This document shows positions 25,936 to 34,790 of a stretch of DNA of 50,427 bases, in pieces. Within the stretch, counting starts at the first letter, position 1. Each line of letters opens with the position of its first letter. The notes beneath the pieces were generated by a model. The model saw only the letters and a program-made list of their open reading frames with translations, had not been told where the DNA came from and did no database searches. The stretch comes from Clostridiales bacterium (GTDB lineage Bacteria > Bacillota > Clostridia > Christensenellales > Aristaeellaceae), in NCBI GenBank assembly GCA_016930575.1, contig JAFGGL010000002.1, positions 1 to 50,427 on the forward strand, read 5' to 3'. A program made the position numbers and the translations under genes.

Positions 25936-26217
25936 ATGATTCGAACACGGATTGAACTCGGACCGCTGCTGCCCTTTACGCGGGTGCTGGCGGCGCGGCT
26001 GGCGACCATCAGCGGGCATTTTCACTGCAGCCTGACCCTGGAGCAGGACGGCCTGGCCGTCAACCTGAAGAGCATGCTGGGCATGCTTTCGCAGACCATG
26101 AAACCTTCGTCGGGGATCACGCTGGTCGCTAACGGCACGGACGAGAAAGAAGCCACCGAAGCCATCGTTTCGGCGATCAAAGAGTATCAAAGCAACGAAA
26201 CCACGGCCGCGCCCTGA
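25936..26217 (+). CDS. HPr-like protein lacking His15 (Crh type)
   Basis: A 93-residue HPr-fold protein. Ser46, the regulatory phosphorylation site of HPr kinase, is kept in its exact position (VNLKS46MLGML), but the GIHARP active site is replaced by PFT15RVL, so the phosphotransfer histidine is missing. It therefore cannot pass phosphate in the PTS and is more like Crh, which partners CcpA in catabolite control. Gene order whiA-crh is the same as in Bacillus (yvcL-crh), supporting the assignment. AGGAGG lies before the ATG. It is 27 bases after whiA and presumably cotranscribed. Confidence 0.88.
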   Translation: MIRTRIELGPLLPFTRVLAARLATISGHFHCSLTLEQDGLAVNLKSMLGMLSQTMKPSSGITLVANGTDEKEATEAIVSAIKEYQSNETTAAP

Positions 26218-26227
26218 CATCCGGGAC

Positions 26228-27301
26228 ATGGCTGATACGGCGACCTGCGCCTGGCTGATGGACAACGCCGACGCACCGATACGCTACCGGACGGTGCGGG
26301 AGCTTCTGTGCGATTTGAACGCCGCAAAGGCGCTGGAAAACGAGCTGCTGTCTCATCAAGCCGTCGGGCTTTGGCTGCGGAATCTCAAGCCGCATACCCC
26401 GCCGCAGCATCGATGGATGGAGCACGGCAGCTTTGATTTCTGCCTCGAAAACGCGATACTGAAAGCGGTGCAGCTTGGGCTGCACGGAGGCCTGCCGCCG
26501 GTTACGGACGCGGCGGGCTTTTATCTTGCCAAAATGGAGAAGCCCGCCGCCCTGCAAACGAAGCGCAAGGATTTCATTACGGCGATCCTGACGGCCAGCC
26601 TGCTGTCGCTTGCGCAGGTGGAAAGCGACGCCGTATACCGGTATATGCTTGCAAGCCTTGATGAAATGTACCGTTTCGCGCAAAGGAACAGCACGGATAT
26701 CTACCTGAGCGCGGATGAATGCCGGACGCTGACCGGCGTCCCCAAGTGCTGGAAGGGCAAAAAGCCGTTCATCAAGCCCGATCTGATACGAGCATATGGC
26801 TACGCGTTTCCGTTGCTGTACGATATCGCGGGGATGCACTCGCTGTACCGCCTGCGCGATCCCGAAGCCAGCCGGAAGATCGACGCCGTTGTACGCTTCG
26901 TCGCCACCGACGAATTTCACCGCAGCATCGCGGACGGATACGGCATTTGTATTACAGGTAAACGTACATACCTCGCCATGGGCTGGGATCCCAAATGCCC
27001 CGGGTGGTTCGACGTTCAAGCGTATATGCAGTCCGGATATATGCCCCAACTGCTGTTTTTCGCCCTGCATGCCTCCCGATATCCCGCCCTGCGGGAAACA
27101 AAATGGTTCCGTGATTTGCTGGCGTGCCTGGAAGCCTTCCGAACGGAACCCGGACGCTACCTGTTCCCCGCGGGATGGCTGGCCGAACAGCAGGGCTACG
27201 CGGTGATGGGACGGCACCTGTCGTTTGGCGAGAACCGGCACAAGAAGAACTGGCGCGAGATCGAATCCACCTTTTATATGCAGCTTCTGAAAGCTGAATA
27301 A
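26228..27301 (+). CDS. Conserved hypothetical protein, helical
   Basis: A 357-residue cytosolic protein that I cannot name. It starts WLMDNADAPIRYRTVRELL, a pattern seen at the N-terminus of uncharacterised alpha-helical proteins resembling prenyltransferase/squalene-cyclase-like toroids, with a central IYLSADECRTLTGVPKCWKG and several Trp/Tyr-rich helices. No signal peptide or membrane segment. It begins 10 bases after the Crh-like stop, with only a weak ribosome site (CCGGGA), suggesting coupling. Ends shortly before the GH13 promoter. No function is proposed. Confidence 0.75.
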   Translation: MADTATCAWLMDNADAPIRYRTVRELLCDLNAAKALENELLSHQAVGLWLRNLKPHTPPQHRWMEHGSFDFCLENAILKAVQLGLHGGLPPVTDAAGFYLAKMEKPAALQTKRKDFITAILTASLLSLAQVESDAVYRYMLASLDEMYRFAQRNSTDIYLSADECRTLTGVPKCWKGKKPFIKPDLIRAYGYAFPLLYDIAGMHSLYRLRDPEASRKIDAVVRFVATDEFHRSIADGYGICITGKRTYLAMGWDPKCPGWFDVQAYMQSGYMPQLLFFALHASRYPALRETKWFRDLLACLEAFRTEPGRYLFPAGWLAEQQGYAVMGRHLSFGENRHKKNWREIESTFYMQLLKAE

Positions 27302-27337
27302 CTTTTTTATGCTTGGAGGCGCGTTTCTCCCCGCCTG

Positions 27338-27366
27338 TTGATAAATCCTGAAGAAAACGCTATGAT
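27338..27366 (+). promoter_or_regulatory. Promoter of the GH13-recF unit
   Basis: TTGATA (27338-27343) and TATGAT (27361-27366) with a 17-base spacer, 30 bases before the glycosidase ATG. Confidence 0.75.
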
Positions 27367-27396
27367 AAGACAAGGATACACTGAGGGAGGCGCGCC

Positions 27397-29211
27397 ATGC
27401 TCTGCCACGATTCCCACTCCCAAAAATACCGCAGTCCCATCGGAGCGGTCCCATGCGGCGGCACGGTTACGCTCCGGTTTTTTTGCGATGCGGATTATTC
27501 CATCACCCTGCGCACCTGGGATGGAGTGGAGCGGCTGTTCCCGATGGCGGATACGGGCGCGGGCCTGTATGAAGCGACGGTCACCATGCCGCCGGCGCCG
27601 ATGTTGTTCTGGTATGATTTCATCATCCATACGCCGGACGGGACCTTACGCTACGGCAACCGGGACGACGGGCTGGGCGGCGAGGGGCAGGGCGTGACTG
27701 ACACGATGCACGCTTTTCAGATCACGGTGTACGATCCCGGGTATCAAACGCCTGCGTACCTGCGCGAAGGCGTGATGTACCAGGTCTTCCCCGACCGCTT
27801 CTTTCGGGGCGGCGGAAGCATATCGGAAGCACGGCAGAAAAAGATCGACATGGCCCATCCGGAAGCGACGTTTCATCAGCGGTGGAACGAAGAGCCTGTG
27901 CTGGACGTCGACCCTGACAACGGCGACAACCGCGCGCTGGATTTCTTCGGCGGCACGCTCAAGGGCATCGAAGAAAAGCTTCCCTATCTGAAAGACCTGG
28001 GCGTGACGGTGCTCTACCTCAACCCCGTCGTGCGCGCGCACACCAACCATCGCTACGACACAGGCGATTATCACAAGGTGGACCCGATACTGGGCAATAT
28101 ACGGGATTTTCAGTCGCTTGTTAAAAAGGCGGAAGCGGCGGGCATGCGCGTCATTCTGGACGGCGTATTCAGCCATACAGGCGCAGACAGCCTGTATTTC
28201 AACCGCTGCGGGAATTATCCGGACAAGGGCGCGTACCAAAGCAAGCGCTCGCGCTATTTCTCGTGGTACCGCTTTGCGAACTTCCCCGATCGTTACGACG
28301 CCTGGTGGGGCTTCTACACGCTGCCGGCCGTGGACAAGGATCAGCCGGATTACCAGCACTTCCTGCTCAACCGGGAAAACGGTGTGCTGCCGTATTGGAT
28401 GCGGCGCGGCGCAAGCGGCTGGCGGCTGGACGTGGCCGACGAGCTGCCCGTGCGCCTGATCCGGAAAATGCGCTACGCCGTCAAGCACGCAAGCGCGGAC
28501 GGCGCGCTGATCGGCGAGGTGTGGGAGGACGCGAGTAATAAGGTAAGCTACGGCGAGCCGCGCTCCTACTGCCTGGGCGACACGCTGGACGGCGTGATGA
28601 ACTACCCCCTGCGCCGCGCGGCGATCGACTTTTCCACCGGCAAGATACCCGCGCAGGCGCTGGTACGGCTCATCCTGCACCAGCGCGAGGTGTACCCCGC
28701 GCCGTTTTATTACAGCCTGATGAATCTGCTGGGAAGCCACGACCGCGTGCGCGCACTCAACGCCTTCGCAGGCTACGACAGGCCGGGCGTCCTTCAGATG
28801 CCGCGGGAGGACGCGCGGCGCGTTCGCCTGACCAAGAAGCAGCTTGCGATAGCCAAGGCGCGCTATCTGGAAGCGCTGAAGCTCCTGTGCGCGCTGCCGG
28901 GTATCCCCTGCGTCTACTACGGGGACGAACTCGGCATGCAGGGCATGGCCGACCCGTGGAACCGCGCACCGATGGCCTGGGACAGGGCGGACGAAGCGCT
29001 GCGCGAGGCAGTTCGGAAGGTTCTTTTGCATCGCAGGGGAAATTCCATGCTTCATACAGGCTTTCTGGACGCCGAAGCGGCAGACGACGATACGCTGGTC
29101 GTCCGCCGCGCGGCGAAGGACGGGCTGGACGCGTTCGGAAACCCGCTAAAAGAACCCGATTTGAACATCACGATCACACGGCGGCTTAAGCCGTTCACCG
29201 GGGAGGCGTAA
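27397..29211 (+). CDS. GH13 alpha-glycosidase (neopullulanase/maltogenic amylase type)
   Basis: A 604-residue glycoside hydrolase family 13 enzyme hydrolysing alpha-glucosidic bonds in maltodextrin, pullulan or cyclodextrin. An N-terminal beta-sandwich (about 1-120) precedes the TIM barrel, which begins EGVMYQVFPDRFF. The catalytic triad is visible: nucleophile D345 (GWRLDVADE), acid/base E374 (IGEVWED) and D449 (LLGSHDRVR). Short histidine regions are also present (HTNHRYDT; DGVFSHTG). No signal peptide, so it acts on imported oligosaccharides in the cytosol. GAGGGAGG precedes the ATG; recF starts 1 base after its stop. Confidence 0.93.
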   Translation: MLCHDSHSQKYRSPIGAVPCGGTVTLRFFCDADYSITLRTWDGVERLFPMADTGAGLYEATVTMPPAPMLFWYDFIIHTPDGTLRYGNRDDGLGGEGQGVTDTMHAFQITVYDPGYQTPAYLREGVMYQVFPDRFFRGGGSISEARQKKIDMAHPEATFHQRWNEEPVLDVDPDNGDNRALDFFGGTLKGIEEKLPYLKDLGVTVLYLNPVVRAHTNHRYDTGDYHKVDPILGNIRDFQSLVKKAEAAGMRVILDGVFSHTGADSLYFNRCGNYPDKGAYQSKRSRYFSWYRFANFPDRYDAWWGFYTLPAVDKDQPDYQHFLLNRENGVLPYWMRRGASGWRLDVADELPVRLIRKMRYAVKHASADGALIGEVWEDASNKVSYGEPRSYCLGDTLDGVMNYPLRRAAIDFSTGKIPAQALVRLILHQREVYPAPFYYSLMNLLGSHDRVRALNAFAGYDRPGVLQMPREDARRVRLTKKQLAIAKARYLEALKLLCALPGIPCVYYGDELGMQGMADPWNRAPMAWDRADEALREAVRKVLLHRRGNSMLHTGFLDAEAADDDTLVVRRAAKDGLDAFGNPLKEPDLNITITRRLKPFTGEA

Positions 29212-29212
29212 T

Positions 29213-30337
29213 ATGAAGTTTACGTCCCTGCATCTTAAAAACTTCCGCAATTACGCGTCGCTGGATTTCAGGCCGGGCGGCGGCATCACCGTGCTTTACG
29301 GGGCCAACGGCTCCGGCAAGACCAATCTTTTGGAATCCATGCATCTTTTATCCGTGGGGCGCAGCCACCGCACGTCCGTGGACCGCGAGATGATCGCCCA
29401 GGGCGAGGACGTGGCCTTCGTCCGCGCCCACACCCAGCGGCTGGACGGGAAGCATGATCTGGAAGTGCGGCTCTACCCGCTGGAAAAGCCGCAGAAGCGC
29501 GTGCTGATCCAGGGCAAGCCCGCCGAGCGGATCACCGACATGATGGGGCACGCGACCGCCGTGATGTTCGCGCCCGAAGACCTGCGAATCGTGAGCGACG
29601 GCCCCGCGGCGCGCCGCCGGTTCATCGATATGCAGTTAAGCCAGATCCGCCCGAGCTATCTGAAGGCCCTGCGGCGCTATTTAAGCGCGCTGGAAAAGCG
29701 AAACGCTCTGTTGAAGCACAACAAAGCGCGCCCGTCCGACGATTTCAACCGCCAGCTGGACGCCTGGGACGAGCAGCTTGCGGGCGCGGCGGTCTACGTG
29801 GTGGAGCCGCGGCGCTGGTTTTTGGATGAGTTGTCCAGGCACGCGGCGGCGCAGTATGCGGCCATCGCCGAGGATGCAAACGAGGTGTTTTCGCTGCGCT
29901 ACACCGGCCCGTTGGCGACGACCGCGACGCCCTACCGCGATATGCTTACCGCCCTCAAGCGCAGCCGCGCGGAAGACGCAAGGCGCCTGTTCACCACCTT
30001 CGGCCCGCACCGCGACGACCTGTCGTTGATGCTTGCGGGCAAAGACCTGCGCGCCTACGGCAGCCAGGGGCAGCTGCGCTCCGCGGTGCTGAGCATGAAA
30101 CTCGGGGAACTCGCGCTGATCGAAAACGAGATGGGCGAAATGCCGGCGCTGCTGCTGGACGACGTATTTTCCGAACTCGACCATCAGCGCCGAAACGCGC
30201 TTCTCAAGTCCACGCAGGGCGTGCAGACCTTCATCACCTGCACCGACAAGTCCGACGCCGCGGGCGCGAAGGCGGACGCCTTCTACCGCGTCGTCGCGGA
30301 CGAAAACGGACACGCAAACCTAACGTGTGATGAGTAA
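29213..30337 (+). CDS. recF: DNA replication/repair protein RecF
   Basis: A 374-residue SMC-like ATPase that helps load RecA at gaps. Walker A is GANGSGKT (30-37), the signature-like stretch is YGSQGQLRSAVLSMKLGE, and Walker B is LLLDDVFSELD. Length is normal. It is unusual that recF follows a glycosidase gene at 1 base and is not next to dnaA-dnaN-gyrB; GGGGAGGCG before the ATG overlaps the preceding stop. Convergent with mutS2. Confidence 0.95.
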   Translation: MKFTSLHLKNFRNYASLDFRPGGGITVLYGANGSGKTNLLESMHLLSVGRSHRTSVDREMIAQGEDVAFVRAHTQRLDGKHDLEVRLYPLEKPQKRVLIQGKPAERITDMMGHATAVMFAPEDLRIVSDGPAARRRFIDMQLSQIRPSYLKALRRYLSALEKRNALLKHNKARPSDDFNRQLDAWDEQLAGAAVYVVEPRRWFLDELSRHAAAQYAAIAEDANEVFSLRYTGPLATTATPYRDMLTALKRSRAEDARRLFTTFGPHRDDLSLMLAGKDLRAYGSQGQLRSAVLSMKLGELALIENEMGEMPALLLDDVFSELDHQRRNALLKSTQGVQTFITCTDKSDAAGAKADAFYRVVADENGHANLTCDE

Positions 30338-30346
30338 CACACGTTA
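30321..30346. terminator. Hairpin between recF and mutS2
   Basis: TAACGTGT / ACACGTTA, 8 bp with a 10-base loop, overlapping the recF stop and lying 15 bases from the mutS2 stop; no U-tract, so only a possible terminator. Confidence 0.45.
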
Positions 30347-30360
30347 ACAGAATATTGCGT

Positions 30361-32256
30361 TTAGTCCAACTCTCCGTATTCAACAACGGCGTCGGGATCG
30401 TGCCGTTTGTTCAGCTTGTGGCTGGCCTTCCGGTTGGCGACGGTATTAAAAACAATCGAGAAATCGTAATCCGGCGGGTAGAGCTCAGCAGCCGCGACCC
30501 GCAATTGCAGGCGCGTATGCTTTACCTTGTGTTTCACGCCCTTGACCTGCACGATCACGTCGCCGTTCTCGTCGGCCGGGCGGTAGACGATGCCCGTTTC
30601 CTTCTCCGGCAGCACCAGCACGCTGTCGCCCATGGTGAACTTCGTGAACTTCTGTTTCACGGGCGGGCCCAGGCGGGTGAGGCGGCTTTTGGGCGCGGGC
30701 ATCGCCGCCGCGTTCGCGTCGGCCGCCTGCTCCCCGTTGTATACGGCGCGGTGCGCCCTGTCGAGCATATGTTTGGAAAATCCGAGGCGTCCGGCGATCT
30801 GCAGGGCGCAGCTCTCGCCGGTCTTGCCCATCTCCAGGGTATACAGCGGCGCCAGCGTTTCGGGATCGAACGCCATGCGCGCCCTAAGCATATGCTCCGC
30901 CGACTTGGCGTAGGTCTTGATCTGCGGGTAATGCGTCGTCACCATGAACATGCACCCGCGAAGACGCAGCTCCTCCAGCACCGCGATGCCGATACCCATG
31001 CCTTCGGCCGGGTCGGTGCCGCTCCCCAGTTCGTCCAGCAGCACCAGGCTGTCGCGGCTGGCGTTTTTCAAAATGCCGATCACGTTGGTGATATGCCCGG
31101 AGAAGGTGGACAGATTCTGTGAGATGTTCTGGCTATCTCCGATATCGCACCAGACGCCGTCCTGCATGGCGATGTAGCTTCCCTCGCCGCAGGGGATGTG
31201 CAGCCCGCACTGCGCCATCAGCGTCAGCAACCCTACGGTCTTGATCGCCACCGTTTTCCCGCCGGTGTTGGGCCCGGTGACGACCACGCCGCGGTCGCCG
31301 TCCTCAAGCGTCAGGTTCAGCGGCACGCAGGTCTCCCTGTCCAGCAGCGGATGCCTGCCGTTGTTGATGATCAGCCTGCGCTCGCCGCCGATATCCACCT
31401 CGCGGGCGTCCATCGCCGCTGATAGCTTCGCCTTGGCAAACAATATGTCCAGCTCTTCCATCAGCTTCATGTTGCGGCGTATGGGCTGGGCTTCCTCCGC
31501 CACCTGCGCGCTCAGGGTATAGAGCACGCGGCGTATCTCTTCGTCCTCGCTGATGTGCACGGCTTCCAGTTCCTCCCGCAGCGCGGCGGCGGCCGACGGC
31601 TCGATGAACACCGTCGTCCCCGAAGCGGAGGTATCCACCACCGAGCCTGGGACCTGCTTTTGATGCTGCCGCTGCACGGGCAGCACGTAATGCCCGCCGC
31701 GGTTGGTGATATAGCCGTCGGTCAGGTATTGCTTGTGAGTACGCAGGACCTGGTTGAGTTTCTCCTTGATCTTCGCCTCCAGGTTCAACTTTTTACGCCG
31801 CAGGTCGCGCAGCAGCGCGCTGGCCTCGTCGCGGACTTCGTCTTCATACACGCAGCGCTGGATCTCCGATTGCAGATCGGAAAGCGGGTGGATGGCCTGG
31901 CCGTAACTGGCCAGCGTCGCGTCCTGCGAGGCGATGCGGCTTAAATAACTCACCATCCGCTTGCAGGACGCGGCGAACATCCTGACGCCGTTTAGCTGCT
32001 CGGGCGAAAGCATCGTGCCGATCTCCGCAAGCGTCAGGCTTTCCTCCAGGCGGGTCATCATCGGCAGCGGCGGCGCGCCGAAGGCGTCCAGCACGCGGCG
32101 GGCGGCGGTGGTCTCCGCCATGCGCTGCACGCAGGCCTGTTCGATTAAAATCGGTTCGAGTTTATCTAAAATTTCCCGCGCCGATTCGGATACGGCGAGG
32201 TCTTTCAATTGCTGTAAAATCACGGGGAATTCCAGGGTCTCATAGTGGGTATTCAT
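30361..32256 (-). CDS. MutS2-type ATPase without Smr domain
   Basis: A 631-residue MutS2-family protein. The clamp/lever helices and ATPase are complete: Walker A GPNTGGKT, Walker B LVLLDELGSGTDP, then a signature-type TTHYPQIKTYA. MutS2 suppresses recombination and rescues collided ribosomes in Bacillota; the usual protein is about 780 residues and ends with an Smr nuclease domain. Here the chain ends after a KOW-like segment (GDSVLVLPEKETGIVY) and an unrecognised tail (KLNKRHDPDAVVEYGELD), so the Smr domain is absent. ATG 32256 is chosen (GAGGAG 7 bases upstream) over ATG 32271. No clear own promoter; may be read from the ncRNA promoter. Confidence 0.9.
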   Translation of the reverse strand: MNTHYETLEFPVILQQLKDLAVSESAREILDKLEPILIEQACVQRMAETTAARRVLDAFGAPPLPMMTRLEESLTLAEIGTMLSPEQLNGVRMFAASCKRMVSYLSRIASQDATLASYGQAIHPLSDLQSEIQRCVYEDEVRDEASALLRDLRRKKLNLEAKIKEKLNQVLRTHKQYLTDGYITNRGGHYVLPVQRQHQKQVPGSVVDTSASGTTVFIEPSAAAALREELEAVHISEDEEIRRVLYTLSAQVAEEAQPIRRNMKLMEELDILFAKAKLSAAMDAREVDIGGERRLIINNGRHPLLDRETCVPLNLTLEDGDRGVVVTGPNTGGKTVAIKTVGLLTLMAQCGLHIPCGEGSYIAMQDGVWCDIGDSQNISQNLSTFSGHITNVIGILKNASRDSLVLLDELGSGTDPAEGMGIGIAVLEELRLRGCMFMVTTHYPQIKTYAKSAEHMLRARMAFDPETLAPLYTLEMGKTGESCALQIAGRLGFSKHMLDRAHRAVYNGEQAADANAAAMPAPKSRLTRLGPPVKQKFTKFTMGDSVLVLPEKETGIVYRPADENGDVIVQVKGVKHKVKHTRLQLRVAAAELYPPDYDFSIVFNTVANRKASHKLNKRHDPDAVVEYGELD

Positions 32257-32329
32257 TGTATTTCTCCTCATGGATTTGATATTGATCTACATCGCATGAG
32301 CAGGGAGAAGACGTATGCTGAACGCAAAC

Positions 32330-32496
32330 AAAAAACATAGCGTATGCTATGCCCACAGAACCCTGTACGGGAACCTGCCGGCTATCGCTCTGCGTTCAGA
32401 AGGGTATACCAAACAGCGATCATGCGGCCGCGGTTTTCAGCATAACCTTCGTCCCTTACAGAACCGATAACAAACAAGCACCTCCAACTCTTTGAT
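32330..32496 (-). ncRNA. Candidate structured small RNA upstream of mutS2
   Basis: A ~167-nt stretch with its own promoter (32503-32531) and an intrinsic terminator (CATAGC/GCTATG stem, 32336-32351, then six T on the minus strand). No ORF fits. It can form a long rod: CTGTAAGGGA (32452-32461) pairs with TCCCGTACAG (32363-32372) in 9 of 10 positions, and ATCGCT/AGCGAT pairs inside. Size and rod shape would fit a 6S-like RNA, but I cannot confirm this. Alternatively it is an attenuated leader of mutS2: GCGTTCAG after the terminator can pair with CTGAACGC inside. Confidence 0.5.
32336..32351 (-). terminator. Intrinsic terminator of the candidate small RNA
   Basis: CATAGC-ATAC-GCTATG followed by TTTTTTG on the minus strand, 80 bases before the mutS2 start. 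Confidence 0.65.
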
Positions 32497-32502
32497 ACGC
32501 AC

Positions 32503-32531
32503 AGTATACACGGCGCAGCGCAAACGGTCAA
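32503..32531 (-). promoter_or_regulatory. Promoter of the candidate small RNA
   Basis: On the minus strand TTGACC (32526-32531) and TATACT (32503-32508) spaced by 17 bases; divergent from the thrS promoter. Confidence 0.75.
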
Positions 32532-32553
32532 GCGCTATTGCAGGAAAGCGGGC

Positions 32554-32582
32554 TTGACATGGCAAACCCGGCGTGCTATGCT
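32554..32582 (+). promoter_or_regulatory. Promoter of the thrS T-box transcript
   Basis: TTGACA (32554-32559) and TATGCT (32577-32582) with a 17-base spacer, just upstream of the T-box leader. Confidence 0.75.
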
Positions 32583-32589
32583 GTGTGCA

Positions 32590-32815
32590 ATCACCGGATG
32601 ACGCGGAACGCGCCGCTCCCAAGTATTGCCAAAGAGATTGCCGCCACTGGCTGAAAGCGGCAAGCAACAGCGGGAGATGAGTACCAGCCGCAGACGGTGC
32701 GCTGTGCCGGCGATAACGGTAATTCAAAGCGGAAGCGGGCGCGGCCCGTTTCAAGCAGGGTGGAACCACGAACGATCTTCGTCCGTCCCCGCAGATTTGC
32801 GGGGGCGGATTTTTG
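32590..32815 (+). promoter_or_regulatory. T-box riboswitch of thrS
   Basis: The leader contains the T-box bulge AGGGTGGAACCACG (32757-32770) that pairs with the acceptor end of uncharged tRNA, and an intrinsic terminator: stem 32783-32792 with 32799-32808 (one G-U pair), then ATTTTTG. A plausible stem I has CTCCC (32616-32620), AAGTA, TTGCC opposite GGCAA (32659-32663), GCAACAGC, GGGAG (32672-32676). The last internal loop would place ACA, a threonine codon, at 32667-32669 as specifier; this last point is tentative. Uncharged tRNA-Thr should turn thrS on. Confidence 0.88.
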
Positions 32816-32832
32816 TAAGGGAGGAACAGGAA

Positions 32833-34776
32833 ATGAAACTGACGCTTTCAGGAAAAACTTACGATGTGGAACAGGGGACGCCGGCGGGCGAGCTGATCAA
32901 AAACGAATTCGCCGAGGACTTCAAGAAGTACTATGCGGTGAAGCTTGCGGACGGCACGCTGACCGACCTGTTCGCGCCGATCAATACCGACAACGAGATC
33001 ACCCCCGTCACCTTCGAGGACGAGGACGGCAAGAAGGTACTGCGCCATTCCTGCTCCCATTTGATGAGCATGGCGGTGCAGCAGCTCTACCCGGAGGCGA
33101 AGCTTGCCATCGGCCCCGCGATCGAAAACGGCTTCTATTACGATTTCGATGTGGAAACGCCGTTCACGCCGGACGATTTGCCCGAAATCGAAAAGGCGAT
33201 GGACAAGCTGATGCGCATGTCCATCCGCCCCAAGCGCTTCACCCTGCCGCGCACTGAGGCCATCGCCTTTATGAAGGAGAAAAACGAGCCCTACAAGGTG
33301 GAACTGATTGAGGATTTACCGGAGGACGCGGAAATCTCCTTCTACCAGATGGGCGATTTCGTGGACCTGTGCGCCGGGCCGCATCTGCCCAACCTCAACT
33401 ACGTCAAGGCCTTCAAGCTCACGCAGATCGCGGGCGCGTACTGGCGCGGCGACGAGAAAAACAAGATGCTTTCCCGCATCTACGGCACCTGTTTCCCCAC
33501 CAAGCCGGAGCTTGCGGAGTACCTTGCACAGGTGGAGGAAGCCAGGAAACGCGACCACAACAAGCTGGGCAGAGAGCTTGAATTGTTCACCACGGCGGAG
33601 ATCATTGGTCAGGGCCTGCCCATCTTCCTGCCCAAGGGCACGCGCATTTTGCAGATTCTCCAGCGCTGGGTGGAGGATACCGAGATGAAGCGCGGCTATA
33701 TGCACACCAAAACGCCGCTGCTGGCCAAGCGCGACCTGTACAAGATCTCCGGCCACTGGGACCATTACCGCGACGGGATGTTCATCATCGGCGACCCGGA
33801 CGACGAGGAGAGGGAATGCTTCGCGCTGCGGCCGATGACCTGCCCGTTCCAGTACCAGGCGTTTCTAAACCGTTCGCGCTCCTACCGTGACCTGCCGATG
33901 CGGCTGGGCGAGACTTCGACGTTGTTCCGTAACGAGGATTCCGGCGAGATGCACGGGTTGATCCGCGTGCGGCAGTTCACCATTTCCGAAGCGCACCTGA
34001 TCATCACGCCCGACCAGCTGGAAGAGGAGTTCCGTGGCTGCTTCAACCTGGCGCACGACATCCTGTCCACGCTGGGGCTTTGGGAGGGCTGCACCTTCCA
34101 ATTCTCCAAATGGGATCCGGAGAACAAAAACAACAAGTACGAGGGCACGCCCGAACAGTGGGAGTTTTCCCAAAACGCGATGCAGGTCATTCTGGACGAT
34201 ATCGGCATAGACTACAAAACCGCCGATGACGACGCCGCGTTTTACGGCCCGAAGCTGGATATCCAGATCAAGAACGTGTTCGGAAAGGAAGATACGCTCA
34301 TCACGATCCAGATCGATATACTGCTGGCGAAAAAGTTCGGCATGGAGTACACCGACGCGGACGGGCAGAAGAAAAATCCCTTCATCATCCACCGCACGTC
34401 CATCGGCTGCTACGAGCGCACGCTTGCGTTGCTGATCGAGAAATACGCAGGCGCGTTCCCCACCTGGCTTTCGCCGGTGCAGGTGAAGATACTCACCATC
34501 ACCAACCGCTCGGACGGCGCGGCCGGTGAACTGCAGCGGATGCTGCTGGAGCAGAACCTGCGCTGCGAGCTGGACCTGCGCAACGAAAAGATCGGCTTCA
34601 AGGTCCGCGAAGCGCAGTTGAAAAAGATTCCTTACATGTTCGTACTGGGCGACCGCGAAGCCGAGGACAAAACCGTCACCATCAGAGGCCGCAAGGGCGA
34701 CAGCCTGGGCACCGTTCCCTTTACGGAAGCCGTCGCCATGATCAAAAAGCTCAACGACGACAAGACCATCGATTAG
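32833..34776 (+). CDS. thrS: Threonyl-tRNA synthetase
   Basis: A 647-residue class II synthetase charging tRNA-Thr. Domains in order: TGS (1-60), editing domain with HSCSHLM, catalytic core with motif 2 and zinc ligand C337 (RPMTCPFQYQ), motif 3 (IHRTSIGCYERTLALLIE) and the C-terminal anticodon-binding domain starting at PVQVKILTITNR. ATG 32833 is chosen (AAGGGAGG upstream); the frame extends further back only through the T-box leader. Expression is controlled by the T-box. A strong terminator follows. Confidence 0.98.
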   Translation: MKLTLSGKTYDVEQGTPAGELIKNEFAEDFKKYYAVKLADGTLTDLFAPINTDNEITPVTFEDEDGKKVLRHSCSHLMSMAVQQLYPEAKLAIGPAIENGFYYDFDVETPFTPDDLPEIEKAMDKLMRMSIRPKRFTLPRTEAIAFMKEKNEPYKVELIEDLPEDAEISFYQMGDFVDLCAGPHLPNLNYVKAFKLTQIAGAYWRGDEKNKMLSRIYGTCFPTKPELAEYLAQVEEARKRDHNKLGRELELFTTAEIIGQGLPIFLPKGTRILQILQRWVEDTEMKRGYMHTKTPLLAKRDLYKISGHWDHYRDGMFIIGDPDDEERECFALRPMTCPFQYQAFLNRSRSYRDLPMRLGETSTLFRNEDSGEMHGLIRVRQFTISEAHLIITPDQLEEEFRGCFNLAHDILSTLGLWEGCTFQFSKWDPENKNNKYEGTPEQWEFSQNAMQVILDDIGIDYKTADDDAAFYGPKLDIQIKNVFGKEDTLITIQIDILLAKKFGMEYTDADGQKKNPFIIHRTSIGCYERTLALLIEKYAGAFPTWLSPVQVKILTITNRSDGAAGELQRMLLEQNLRCELDLRNEKIGFKVREAQLKKIPYMFVLGDREAEDKTVTIRGRKGDSLGTVPFTEAVAMIKKLNDDKTID

Positions 34777-34790
34777 GTCAAATATAGGAA

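Noticed and set aside
25934-26217. Canonical phosphotransfer HPr (ptsH)
   Set aside because: The active-site histidine and its GxHARP motif are missing, so the PTS carrier role is not supported.
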